Part shown: piece after piece, positions 1 to 4,759 of the stretch
How positions within the stretch are numbered: position 1 is the first letter of the stretch
Layout of the letters: every line of letters starts with the position of its first letter
Made by a program: the position numbers and the translations under genes
The notes under the pieces: generated by a model
Seen by the model: only the letters and a program-made list of their open reading frames with translations
Database searches by the model: none
Told to the model about the DNA's origin: nothing
Origin: Halococcaceae archaeon
Lineage (GTDB): Archaea; Halobacteriota; Halobacteria; Halobacteriales; Halalkalicoccaceae
Direction: 5' to 3'
NCBI GenBank assembly: GCA_007128515.1
Contig: SKXI01000014.1
Span: 1-5,261 of the forward strand
Length of the DNA: 5,261 nucleotides

Positions 1-89
1 CGGATGCCGGGAGGTTAAGTCGTTTCGTCCGGAGTGACGACCTCGTCGGTACGGTTCTCCTCGTTGAACGAATGGCCGTTCAGGATTAC

Positions 90-99
90 TGACCGGTCA
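90..99. repeat. 10-bp perfect palindrome TGACCGGTCA
   Basis: The ten bases form an exact palindrome with no spacer. It lies inside the possible small minus-strand reading frame, so it may be incidental. It is listed because three more inverted repeats follow within 100 bases. Confidence 0.4.
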
Positions 100-110
100 T
101 CCTGCTTACC

Positions 111-131
111 TGTGTGTGAACACCACACACA
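111..131. repeat. inverted repeat TGTGTGTG-N5-CACACACA
   Basis: Two exact 8-base arms (111-118 and 124-131) flank the spacer AACAC. The arms are simple GT/CA dinucleotide repeats, so the symmetry may come from low complexity and not from selection for an operator. It could form a short hairpin or a purine-pyrimidine alternating tract. Confidence 0.45.
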
Positions 132-175
132 CCAAATCTCCCAGGGTCGTTACAGGCATACGTATGTCAACTCGA

Positions 176-194
176 TGTTCACCGATGGTGAACA
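176..194. promoter_or_regulatory. 19-bp palindromic operator candidate
   Basis: TGTTCACC (176-183) and GGTGAACA (187-194) are exact reverse complements around GAT, the classic shape of a site for a dimeric repressor. It sits 2 bases from a TATA-like tract (197-205). Read on the minus strand, it would lie between the TATA box and the expected start of transcription near 172-176, where a bound repressor would block initiation. Read on the plus strand, it would lie just upstream of TATA/BRE. The nearest regulators are the two IclR proteins, which bind palindromes as a family, but binding here is inferred. Confidence 0.5.
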
Positions 195-196
195 CA

Positions 197-205
197 ATTA
201 TATAC
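197..205 (-). promoter_or_regulatory. TATA-like element, direction uncertain
   Basis: The tract ATTATATAC stands out in GC-rich DNA. On the minus strand it reads GTATATAAT and would direct initiation near 172-176, ahead of the possible small minus-strand frame. On the plus strand it would start a transcript near 228, which has no convincing plus-strand gene and would run antisense to the 3' end of the first IclR gene. The minus orientation is preferred only because of the downstream frame and the neighbouring palindrome. Confidence 0.35.
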
Positions 206-285
206 TTGTATGTGAGGAACATCCCTAGTAGACGTGGGGATCGATGCAGTAGACGGTCCCGGGCCGACAGCGTCCAGCGACGGTG

Positions 286-1050
286 TCAGGAGTAGGTCAG
301 GTTGAGCTCGATGACGTTCGCGGCCTCCATCACGCTGTCCGGAATCGTTTCGGTGAAATACGTGCCCTTGAACCGGTGGGTCGGCCCCGAGACGCTGATC
401 GACCCGAGGACGCGATCCGAGGCGCTCACGATCGGGGCGCTGATACACCGCAGTCCCTGGACCTGCTCCTCGTCGTCGATGGCGTACCCCCGTTCGCTGA
501 TCCCCTCAAGTTCGGCCGCGAGCTCGGCCCGGTCGGTGATCGTGTTCGGGGTCACCTCGGGAAGCCCGTGTCTGTCGAGGATGGCCTCGACACGGCGGTC
601 GGGCAGGTTCGCCAGGATCGCCTTGCCGAGCGCCGTCGAGTGGAGGTACACACGCGTCCCGACTCTCGTGTTGACCTGGATCGCCCGGCTGTCCTCCCCA
701 CGGTGGAGATACACCCCTCGGCCGTGTTCCTCGATCAGGAGGTTGCTGAGGTTACCCGTGTCCTTCGCGAGCCGATCGACCTCCGGTTTCGCTATCTCGT
801 AGACGTCGGTTCGGCTTCGAGCGTGCGCACCGTACTCCAGGAACCGGACGCCGATGTGGTACTCGCCGTCGTCTTTGACCACCCACTCCTCCTCTTCGAG
901 CGTGCTGAGATAGCTGTGGACCGTGCTCTTCGGGACGTCGAGGTGGGTGGCCAGTTCGGTGACGCCGGCACCGTTCAGTTCTTTCAACCCGTCGAGGACG
1001 GTGAACGTCGTCCGGGCCGACTTGACCGGGTTGCGTGCGGTTCCTGCCAT
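286..1050 (-). CDS. IclR-family transcriptional regulator, copy 1
   Basis: This 254-residue protein has the full IclR length and layout. A winged helix-turn-helix fills roughly residues 8-65, with the recognition helix at about 40-52 (PKSTVHSYLSTLE). An effector-binding domain covers about 75-250 and carries the family segments GTRVYLHSTALGKAILA (131-147) and RGYAIDDEE (187-195). IclR proteins are cytoplasmic dimers or tetramers that bind palindromic operators and respond to small metabolites, often sugars or aromatic acids. The ATG at 1050 is chosen over one 27 bases upstream because it aligns with the start of the paralogue (MAGTARN versus MAENARN) and lies about 25 nt after a TTATGTG element. 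The protein is about 65% identical by eye to the next gene upstream, 69 bases away, so the pair probably arose by tandem duplication. In haloarchaea, IclR-type regulators are known for pentose and rhamnose catabolism; the ligand here is unknown. Confidence 0.93.
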   Translation of the reverse strand: MAGTARNPVKSARTTFTVLDGLKELNGAGVTELATHLDVPKSTVHSYLSTLEEEEWVVKDDGEYHIGVRFLEYGAHARSRTDVYEIAKPEVDRLAKDTGNLSNLLIEEHGRGVYLHRGEDSRAIQVNTRVGTRVYLHSTALGKAILANLPDRRVEAILDRHGLPEVTPNTITDRAELAAELEGISERGYAIDDEEQVQGLRCISAPIVSASDRVLGSISVSGPTHRFKGTYFTETIPDSVMEAANVIELNLTYS

Positions 1051-1071
1051 ACGTGGTGGTCCGGCGGCACG

Positions 1072-1080
1072 ACACATAAG
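1072..1080 (-). promoter_or_regulatory. weak TATA-like element before IclR copy 1
   Basis: On the minus strand this reads CTTATGTGT and is centred about 25 nt before the ATG at 1050, the spacing expected of a leaderless archaeal promoter. It is a poor match to the haloarchaeal TATA consensus and no clear BRE precedes it. A similar string, GAACC(G)TATGTGT, occurs upstream of IclR copy 2, so it may instead be a duplicated regulatory motif. Confidence 0.35.
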
Positions 1081-1119
1081 GGTTCAGTATTGCGGAACGA
1101 CTATTCACTTTCAGACCCC

Positions 1120-1887
1120 TCACGAGTACGTCAGGTTCAGCCTGACGACGTTCGCCGCATCCATCACCCGCCGGGGCATCTCCTCGGTGAGGTAAGACCC
1201 GTCGAACCGACGGGCGGGTCCGGCGACGCTCATCGCCCCGAAAACGTGGCCCGTGTCGTCCAGTACGGGAACGCCGACACACCGGAGCCCCTCGACCAGC
1301 TCCTCGTCGTCGATGGCGTAGCCGCGCTCCCGTATCACCTCGAGTTCGGCGTGTAACTCGTCCCGGTCGGTTACCGTCCGTCGTGTCATCCGCGGGAGCC
1401 CGCGCTCGGCTATGATCGCCTCGACTCGACTCTCGGATAGGTGCGCGAGGATCGCCTTTCCCATCGCCGTCGCGTGGAGGGAGACGCGTGTCCCGACCTG
1501 CGTGTCGAGAGCCTGCACGGCGTGGTCGCCCATGCCTCGGTGGAGATAGATACCCCACCCGTGCTCCTCGACCAGGAGGTTCGCCAGGTTTCCCGTCTCC
1601 TCCGCGAGGCGATCGACCTCAGGCTTCGCCGTCCCGTAGATGTCGGTTCGCCTCCGTGCGCACGCGCCGTACTCGAGGAACCGGACGCCGACGTGGTACT
1701 CCCCGCCGTCGTTGACGACGTACCCCTCCTGTTCGAGCGTGCTGAGGTAGCCGTGGACCGTGCTCACCGGGGTATCGAGGTGGGTCGCGAGCTCCGTCAC
1801 CCCGGCACCCTCTAGCTCGTTCAACCCGTCGACGACGGCGAACGCCGTTTTCGCCGCGTTCACACGGTTCCGCGCGTTCTCGGCCAT
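1120..1887 (-). CDS. IclR-family transcriptional regulator, copy 2
   Basis: This 255-residue IclR protein has an N-terminal winged helix-turn-helix at about 8-65 (recognition helix near 40-52, PVSTVHGYLSTLE) and an effector domain with GTRVSLHATAMGKAILA and RGYAIDDEE. By eye it matches copy 1 at about 87 of 118 residues in the N-terminal part and 80 of 137 in the C-terminal part, with one single-residue gap. DNA binding may therefore be shared while the ligand pocket has diverged. The recognition helix still differs at two places (K41/V41 and S46/G46). The ATG at 1887 is supported by that alignment, and an in-frame stop lies two codons upstream. It is 106 bases downstream of the DJ-1/PfpI gene and 69 bases upstream of copy 1. 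Its ligand and target promoters are not visible. Confidence 0.93.
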   Translation of the reverse strand: MAENARNRVNAAKTAFAVVDGLNELEGAGVTELATHLDTPVSTVHGYLSTLEQEGYVVNDGGEYHVGVRFLEYGACARRRTDIYGTAKPEVDRLAEETGNLANLLVEEHGWGIYLHRGMGDHAVQALDTQVGTRVSLHATAMGKAILAHLSESRVEAIIAERGLPRMTRRTVTDRDELHAELEVIRERGYAIDDEELVEGLRCVGVPVLDDTGHVFGAMSVAGPARRFDGSYLTEEMPRRVMDAANVVRLNLTYS

Positions 1888-1902
1888 CTCTCACGCTCGG
1901 CG

Positions 1903-1916
1903 TCCGTACGGATCCG
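1903..1916. promoter_or_regulatory. overlapping palindromes upstream of IclR copy 2
   Basis: TCCGTACGGA (1903-1912) is an exact 10-base palindrome and overlaps CGGATCCG (1909-1916), an exact 8-base palindrome. They end 16 bases before the IclR start codon at 1887. If the TATGTGT string at 1945-1939 is the promoter, both would sit around the start of transcription or in the leader, a fitting place for autoregulation. Short GC-rich palindromes also occur by chance. Confidence 0.3.
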
Positions 1917-1938
1917 CGTCGGGGACGGGTGCGTTGGT

Positions 1939-1951
1939 ACACATACGGTTC
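1939..1951 (-). promoter_or_regulatory. possible promoter element before IclR copy 2
   Basis: The minus strand reads GAACCGTATGTGT, close to GAACCCTTATGTGT upstream of copy 1. It is centred about 55 nt from the ATG, so use as a TATA box would give a leader of roughly 30 nt, unlike the near-leaderless neighbours. The likeness between the two sites may be a relic of duplication or a shared regulatory site. Confidence 0.28.
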
Positions 1952-1993
1952 GAGATCAGGCGATGGGCCGTTCGTGGGGAGACCCCGATCGAT

Positions 1994-2599
1994 CTAGTCG
2001 TCGGCGGGCTGTTGTATCTCCTCGGCCGCGAACGCCTCGGTGATGCCCTCACAGAAGTCCGGCAGGTCGTCCGGACACCGGCCGGTGAGGACGTTCCCGT
2101 CCTTCACGTACGGGACGTCGTGGTACTCGCCACCGGCGTTGCGCAGCGCCGTCTTGACCGACTTCCACGCCGTGACGTCCTTCCCGTCGACGATGTCGGC
2201 CTCGATGAGCATCTCGGGGCCGTGACAGATCGCGGCGACAAGCTTCCCGGCCTCGTACGCCTCCTTGGTGAACTCGACGACCTCGGGGACGACCCGGAGG
2301 TGGTCCGGCGAGAACCCACCGGGGTAGAGCACGCAGTCGAGTTCCTCGAGGTCGAGGTCCTCGAAGTCGCTTACGTCGTACCGTACGCCTTCTTGCATCA
2401 CGATCGGTGGACACGGCGTCCCGAACCGGCCCTTGATCGGTGCGTCCGCCGAGCCGTGCCGGGCGTTGAAGCCTGCCTCTACGGGAACGAGCGTCACGTT
2501 CGCCCCTTCGTGATCCAGCTGGAGCAGGCAGTACTCCATCTCGATGTCCTCGAACTCGTGACCGACGATGATCGCGATGTTTTTGTCCTCGATAGTCAT
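1994..2599 (-). CDS. DJ-1/PfpI-family protein (class I glutamine amidotransferase-like)
   Basis: This cytoplasmic protein of 201 residues has the DJ-1/PfpI fold signature. The nucleophile elbow AAICHGPEM places Cys125 next to His126, and E17 in HEFEDIE matches the conserved acidic residue near the active cysteine. PGGFSPDHLR (93-102) matches the PfpI segment that supplies the third acidic residue, but here it is Asp99 where Pyrococcus PfpI/PH1704 has Glu74, as I recall that sequence. The C-terminal TGRCPDDLPDFC also fits the family. The protein is longer than the ~166-residue archaeal PfpI, largely from about 20 extra residues between 50 and 75. Family members are described as peptidases, chaperones or deglycases/glyoxalases for reactive carbonyls, so the activity is uncertain. 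The gene lies 85 bases downstream of the SDR with its own promoter-like site. Confidence 0.92.
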   Translation of the reverse strand: MTIEDKNIAIIVGHEFEDIEMEYCLLQLDHEGANVTLVPVEAGFNARHGSADAPIKGRFGTPCPPIVMQEGVRYDVSDFEDLDLEELDCVLYPGGFSPDHLRVVPEVVEFTKEAYEAGKLVAAICHGPEMLIEADIVDGKDVTAWKSVKTALRNAGGEYHDVPYVKDGNVLTGRCPDDLPDFCEGITEAFAAEEIQQPADD

Positions 2600-2610
2600 G
2601 TGGTATCACG

Positions 2611-2614
2611 CTCC
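2611..2614 (-). promoter_or_regulatory. possible Shine-Dalgarno of DJ-1/PfpI gene
   Basis: GGAG on the minus strand lies 11 bases before the ATG at 2599. The spacing is slightly long. The upstream TATA position predicts a short leader, so this could be functional. Confidence 0.25.
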
Positions 2615-2638
2615 GATCTATGACTGGACGACCCACGC

Positions 2639-2651
2639 ATTAAACGTTTCG
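2639..2651 (-). promoter_or_regulatory. BRE/TATA promoter of DJ-1/PfpI gene
   Basis: On the minus strand, CGAAAC (BRE-like, 2651-2646) is followed by GTTTAAT, a good fit to the haloarchaeal BRE plus TTTAWA pattern. Initiation about 25 nt downstream falls near 2616, giving a leader of some 15-17 nt before the ATG at 2599. The DJ-1/PfpI gene can therefore be transcribed apart from the SDR. The same CGAAAC element precedes the SDR TATA box. Confidence 0.55.
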
Positions 2652-2684
2652 AGAGGGCAGATTCCGGTGGGGCGTCGATCCCGC

Positions 2685-3467
2685 TCAGAAGACCTGCCAG
2701 CCGCCGTCGACGAACAGCAGTTCCCCGGTGACGTAGATCGCCTCCTCGCTCGCCAGGTAGAGGTACGCCCCGGCGACGTCCTCGGGCGTTCCCGCACGCC
2801 CGAGCGGGACGTCCTTGATCAGGTCGCCGGACTTCGCGGCCTCCGTGGCCTCCTCGGTCCAGCCCTCGATGAACTCCGTCGCGATCTGTCCGGGGCCGAC
2901 CGCGTTGACCCGGATGCCGTGCTCGGCGAGTTCGAGCGCCGACCCTCGTGTGATCATCCTGACGGCACCCTTCGTCGAGTCGTACTGTACCTGGTCGAAC
3001 TGCGCGTAGCTCGAACTGATCGAGGCCGTGTTGATGATCGACCCCGGCTCGCCCCGCTCTATCATGTCGTTGGCCGCCGCCTGGATACCGAAGTACGCAC
3101 CCTTCGCGTTGACGGCGTGGATCCGGTCGAAGTCGTCCGGTTCGAGGTCGAGTACGGAGCCGCCGATGTAGAGGCCCGCGTTGTTTATCATCACGTCGAC
3201 ACCGCCGTACTCGCGAGCCGTCTCGACCAGGCCGCGAATCTGCTCGCGGTCGGTCACGTCCGTCCGCTGGAAGGTCGCCGTTCCTCCCTCGTCCTCGATC
3301 GCCTCGTGTGTCGGCACGTCAGCGTCCTTCGGTTCGTCCTCGATGTCACCGATAACGACGTTCGCCCCGGCGTCGCCGAACCGGAGGGCGGTCTCTCGGC
3401 CGATTCCCGACGTCGCCCCGGTGATGACTACGGTCTCGTCGTCGAACGTTGGGTTCAGTCGCCCCAT
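2685..3467 (-). CDS. NAD-type short-chain dehydrogenase/reductase (SDR)
   Basis: This 260-residue classical SDR is complete. The nucleotide-binding motif TGATSGIG is at 16-23, and Asp41 at the end of the second strand favours NAD(H) over NADP(H). NNAG is at 95-98. The catalytic tetrad is Asn120, Ser149, Tyr162 and Lys166, with Ser-Tyr and Tyr-Lys spacings of 13 and 4 as usual. It ends with the typical YVTGELLFVDGG. The family oxidises alcohols, including the anomeric hydroxyl of sugars, with NAD(P). Next to two lactonase-type genes and IclR regulators, a sugar or sugar-acid dehydrogenase is the favoured reading, but 3-oxoacyl reductase or another alcohol dehydrogenase cannot be excluded from sequence. 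The ATG at 3467 lies about 26 nt after a TATA-like box, suggesting a leaderless mRNA. It diverges from the MBL lactonase across 235 bases. Confidence 0.95.
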   Translation of the reverse strand: MGRLNPTFDDETVVITGATSGIGRETALRFGDAGANVVIGDIEDEPKDADVPTHEAIEDEGGTATFQRTDVTDREQIRGLVETAREYGGVDVMINNAGLYIGGSVLDLEPDDFDRIHAVNAKGAYFGIQAAANDMIERGEPGSIINTASISSSYAQFDQVQYDSTKGAVRMITRGSALELAEHGIRVNAVGPGQIATEFIEGWTEEATEAAKSGDLIKDVPLGRAGTPEDVAGAYLYLASEEAIYVTGELLFVDGGWQVF

Positions 3468-3490
3468 GCGCCCCCATCCCCGGGACAGGA

Positions 3491-3503
3491 GTAATAGTTT
3501 CGG
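3491..3503 (-). promoter_or_regulatory. BRE/TATA promoter of the SDR gene
   Basis: The minus strand reads CCGAAACTATTAC: a BRE-like CGAAAC, then a TATA-like TATTAC centred about 26 nt before the ATG at 3467. That spacing puts the transcript start at or next to the start codon. An imperfect palindrome overlaps the BRE. Confidence 0.5.
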
Positions 3504-3514
3504 GTGTCACCGAA
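3499..3514. promoter_or_regulatory. imperfect palindrome over SDR BRE, operator candidate
   Basis: TTCGGGTGTCACCGAA is symmetric apart from one extra base (arms TTCGG(G)TG and CACCGAA). It overlaps the BRE-like element of the SDR promoter, so a bound regulator could compete with TFB/TBP. Its right side continues as TCACCGAAGG, matching 9 of 10 bases of TCACCGATGG in the 176-194 palindrome. Regulation by an IclR protein is inferred. Confidence 0.4.
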
Positions 3515-3622
3515 GGAGGTTCGCGCCCTCGGCGGGACCGCTCTACCCCCTCCACGTCCTCCGGTACGGGCGTCGTCCGCTGTCGCATCCCGGTGGCGGG
3601 GACCGTACCCCCGACGTCCTCA

Positions 3623-3657
3623 CTCGCCCCCTCTCACAGCGCTCGGACAGGGGCGAG
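3623..3657. repeat. 8-bp inverted repeat CTCGCCCC-N19-GGGGCGAG
   Basis: The arms at 3623-3630 and 3650-3657 are exact reverse complements, separated by 19 bases, and end 15 bases before the TATA-like box of the MBL gene. Arm centres are 27 bp apart, so a protein could contact both or each arm could be a half-site. GC-rich chance symmetry is the alternative. Confidence 0.35.
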
Positions 3658-3662
3658 ATGCT

Positions 3663-3682
3663 CTCACGCAGATTTATGTGAG
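3663..3682 (+). promoter_or_regulatory. MBL lactonase promoter, TATA flanked by CTCAC/GTGAG
   Basis: ATTTATG (3672-3678) is a TATA-like box centred about 27 nt before the ATG at 3703, predicting a leaderless transcript. It is bracketed by the exact 5-base arms CTCAC (3663-3667) and GTGAG (3678-3682), which would let a repressor dimer cover the box. The arms are short, so the operator reading is weaker than the promoter reading. Confidence 0.5.
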
Positions 3683-3702
3683 CGGACGACCGACTGTGGC
3701 GC

Positions 3703-4560
3703 ATGGTTCACTCGACGTGGGGAGACTGGTTCGTGAGCGAGGAGATCGAGGCGACCGACCCCGACGGCGCGTCGCTCTGGTACCTCGGCTGCAACGCGTT
3801 CGTCGTTCGTTCCTCGGAGGCGACGATCTACATCGACCCGTACTTCGACGACGGCCAGCCGCCGTGGGTCGTCCGGATGATCCCGGTACCGATGGACCCG
3901 GCCGACGCGACGCTCTGTGACGCGGTACTCGTCACCCACGAACACATCGATCACTTCCATCCCCCCTCGTACGGGCCGCTGACCCAGGAGCTCGGTGCCG
4001 ACCTCTACGTCCCGAGCTCCGCGTTCGACGAGCCGGACTACGAGGGTGACGTCAGGACGCCCGAGGACCAGCGACACGTGATCGAAGTCGGCGACGAGTT
4101 CACGGTCGGCGACTTCACGGTCCACGTCCGCGGGGCGAACGACCCCGACGCGATCGAGCCGCTCTCGTACGTCGTCGAACACGACTCCGGGACGTTCTTC
4201 CACGGTGGGGACAGCAAGCCCGCCGAGGAGTTCGCCGAGATCGGCGAGGAGTTCGACATCGACCTCGGCGTGCTGGCGTTCGGGACCGTCGGCCACATCC
4301 ACTTCCCGGAGGAGGGCGAGACGAAGCGGACGCGGTGGTACATGGACGAGAACCAGGTGATAGAGGCGGCGAACGCTCTCAAACTGGACCGCCTGCTCCC
4401 CTCGCACTACGACATGTGGCGCGGCGTCGGGGCGGACCCGAAGGTGCTGCACGAACACGCCGCCTCGCACGACTACCCCCGGATCCTCGAGCCGATCACG
4501 ATCGGCGACAGAGTGGACTTCGCGAAGGCGGGTATCATCCGATCGCACTCGATCCGCTGA
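3703..4560 (+). CDS. UlaG-like MBL-fold lactonase/hydrolase
   Basis: This 285-residue metallo-beta-lactamase-fold protein carries the metal motif THEHIDH (H79, H81, D83, H84), the later Asp170 in HGGDS and His235 in PSHYDMW. Its N-terminal WGDWF..EEI and LWYLGC and its C-terminal SHYDMW...ADPKVL line up with E. coli UlaG, the L-ascorbate-6-phosphate lactonase, as I remember that sequence. The middle metal-ligand His of typical MBL enzymes is Asn146 here; UlaG also lacks it, so this is normal for the subgroup. No signal peptide or membrane segment is seen, so it should be cytoplasmic. A sugar-acid lactonase is likely; the haloarchaeal pentonolactonase XacC is, I believe, also an MBL-superfamily enzyme. 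The ATG follows a TATA-like box by about 27 nt. It diverges from the SDR, which could make its lactone substrate. Confidence 0.9.
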   Translation: MVHSTWGDWFVSEEIEATDPDGASLWYLGCNAFVVRSSEATIYIDPYFDDGQPPWVVRMIPVPMDPADATLCDAVLVTHEHIDHFHPPSYGPLTQELGADLYVPSSAFDEPDYEGDVRTPEDQRHVIEVGDEFTVGDFTVHVRGANDPDAIEPLSYVVEHDSGTFFHGGDSKPAEEFAEIGEEFDIDLGVLAFGTVGHIHFPEEGETKRTRWYMDENQVIEAANALKLDRLLPSHYDMWRGVGADPKVLHEHAASHDYPRILEPITIGDRVDFAKAGIIRSHSIR

Positions 4561-4670
4561 TAGGGACCATCCTAGAAGCCCTCGTTCCTCGAACGCGAAC
4601 CGAACGACATCGGTTATCCGTTCGCCCGAGAGTCCGGCTGGCTACGATGATCCCTATGAGAGCCGTCGGT

Positions 4671-4688
4671 CGGGTCGCGCCGGACCCG
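4671..4688 (+). other. short GC-rich hairpin between lactonase genes
   Basis: CGGGTC (4671-4676) and GACCCG (4683-4688) can pair around a 6-base loop in the 199-bp gap. No T-tract follows, so it is not a convincing archaeal terminator. The rest of 4561-4720 shows no gene that I can support. Confidence 0.25.
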
Positions 4689-4725
4689 TCCTCCTGGCCG
4701 GCGGTAATCCACACGTCGCCGGGTG

Positions 4726-4732
4726 ATTTATA
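4726..4732 (+). promoter_or_regulatory. TATA box of SMP-30-family gene
   Basis: ATTTATA is a good haloarchaeal TATA match, centred about 30 nt before the ATG at 4760. Transcription would begin within a few bases of the start codon. The gene can therefore be expressed independently of the MBL gene upstream. Confidence 0.55.
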
Positions 4733-4759
4733 CGCCCCTACCGCGATCCACCGCGTACC

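Larger units (their letters stand above)
15..149 (-). pseudogene. possible 3' remnant or frameshifted small gene
   Basis: A minus-strand frame is open from just after an in-frame TAA (152-150) to a TAA at 17-15, about 44 codons with no ATG. The last 23 or so codons look haloarchaeal: third positions are mostly G or C and the residues are acidic (NEENRTDEVVTPDETT). The upstream part holds two close cysteines (WCVWC) and uses codons less typically. An ATG at 159-157 lies in another frame (MPVT...), which stops at 54. A one-base deletion near 145-149 would join it to this frame and give a protein of about 47 residues. It could therefore be the tail of a lost gene, a frameshifted small CxxC protein, a GTG-started protein (GTG at 128), or chance. 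A 64-codon plus-strand frame (34-228) overlaps it antisense and has no better support. No family was recognised. Confidence 0.28.

Noticed and set aside
34..228. A 64-codon plus-strand frame with two Cys/His clusters (VCEHH and VCEEH).
   Set aside because: Codon use gives no clear support, it contains the palindrome/TATA region within it, and it competes with an antisense frame of better C-terminal composition. Not excluded, but not supportable as a gene.
283..1356. A 357-codon plus-strand open frame across the IclR genes.
   Set aside because: It is antisense to two clear IclR genes. High GC3 on the coding strand removes stops in the opposite frame; the translation has no recognisable domain.
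1976..1986. GGGG-AGA-CCCC hairpin just after the DJ-1/PfpI stop as a terminator.
   Set aside because: The stem has only four pairs and no T-tract follows on the minus strand; haloarchaeal termination relies on T-rich sequence.
2568..3494. A 308-codon plus-strand frame opposite the SDR gene.
   Set aside because: It overlaps a complete SDR with all catalytic motifs; the Arg- and Val-rich translation is typical of an antisense shadow in high-GC DNA.
3563..3609. GGTACGG/CCGTACC inverted pair in the divergent promoter region.
   Set aside because: Seven-base GC-rich arms with a 33-base spacer and no relation to either promoter box.
3841..4150. MBL protein lacks the usual mid-sequence metal-binding His (Asn146 instead), suggesting an inactive enzyme.
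   Set aside because: E. coli UlaG, as recalled, also lacks a His at this position, and the other ligands (H79, H81, D83, H84, D170, H235) are intact, so it is a subgroup trait.
3664..4548. A 294-codon minus-strand frame opposite the MBL gene.
   Set aside because: The plus-strand MBL protein is unmistakable and the minus frame is compositionally a shadow.
4560..4657. ATAGGGA (4560-4566) and TCCCTAT (4651-4657) as an element-end inverted repeat.
   Set aside because: Seven-base arms 84 bases apart with no direct repeat or coding sequence between them; chance is enough.
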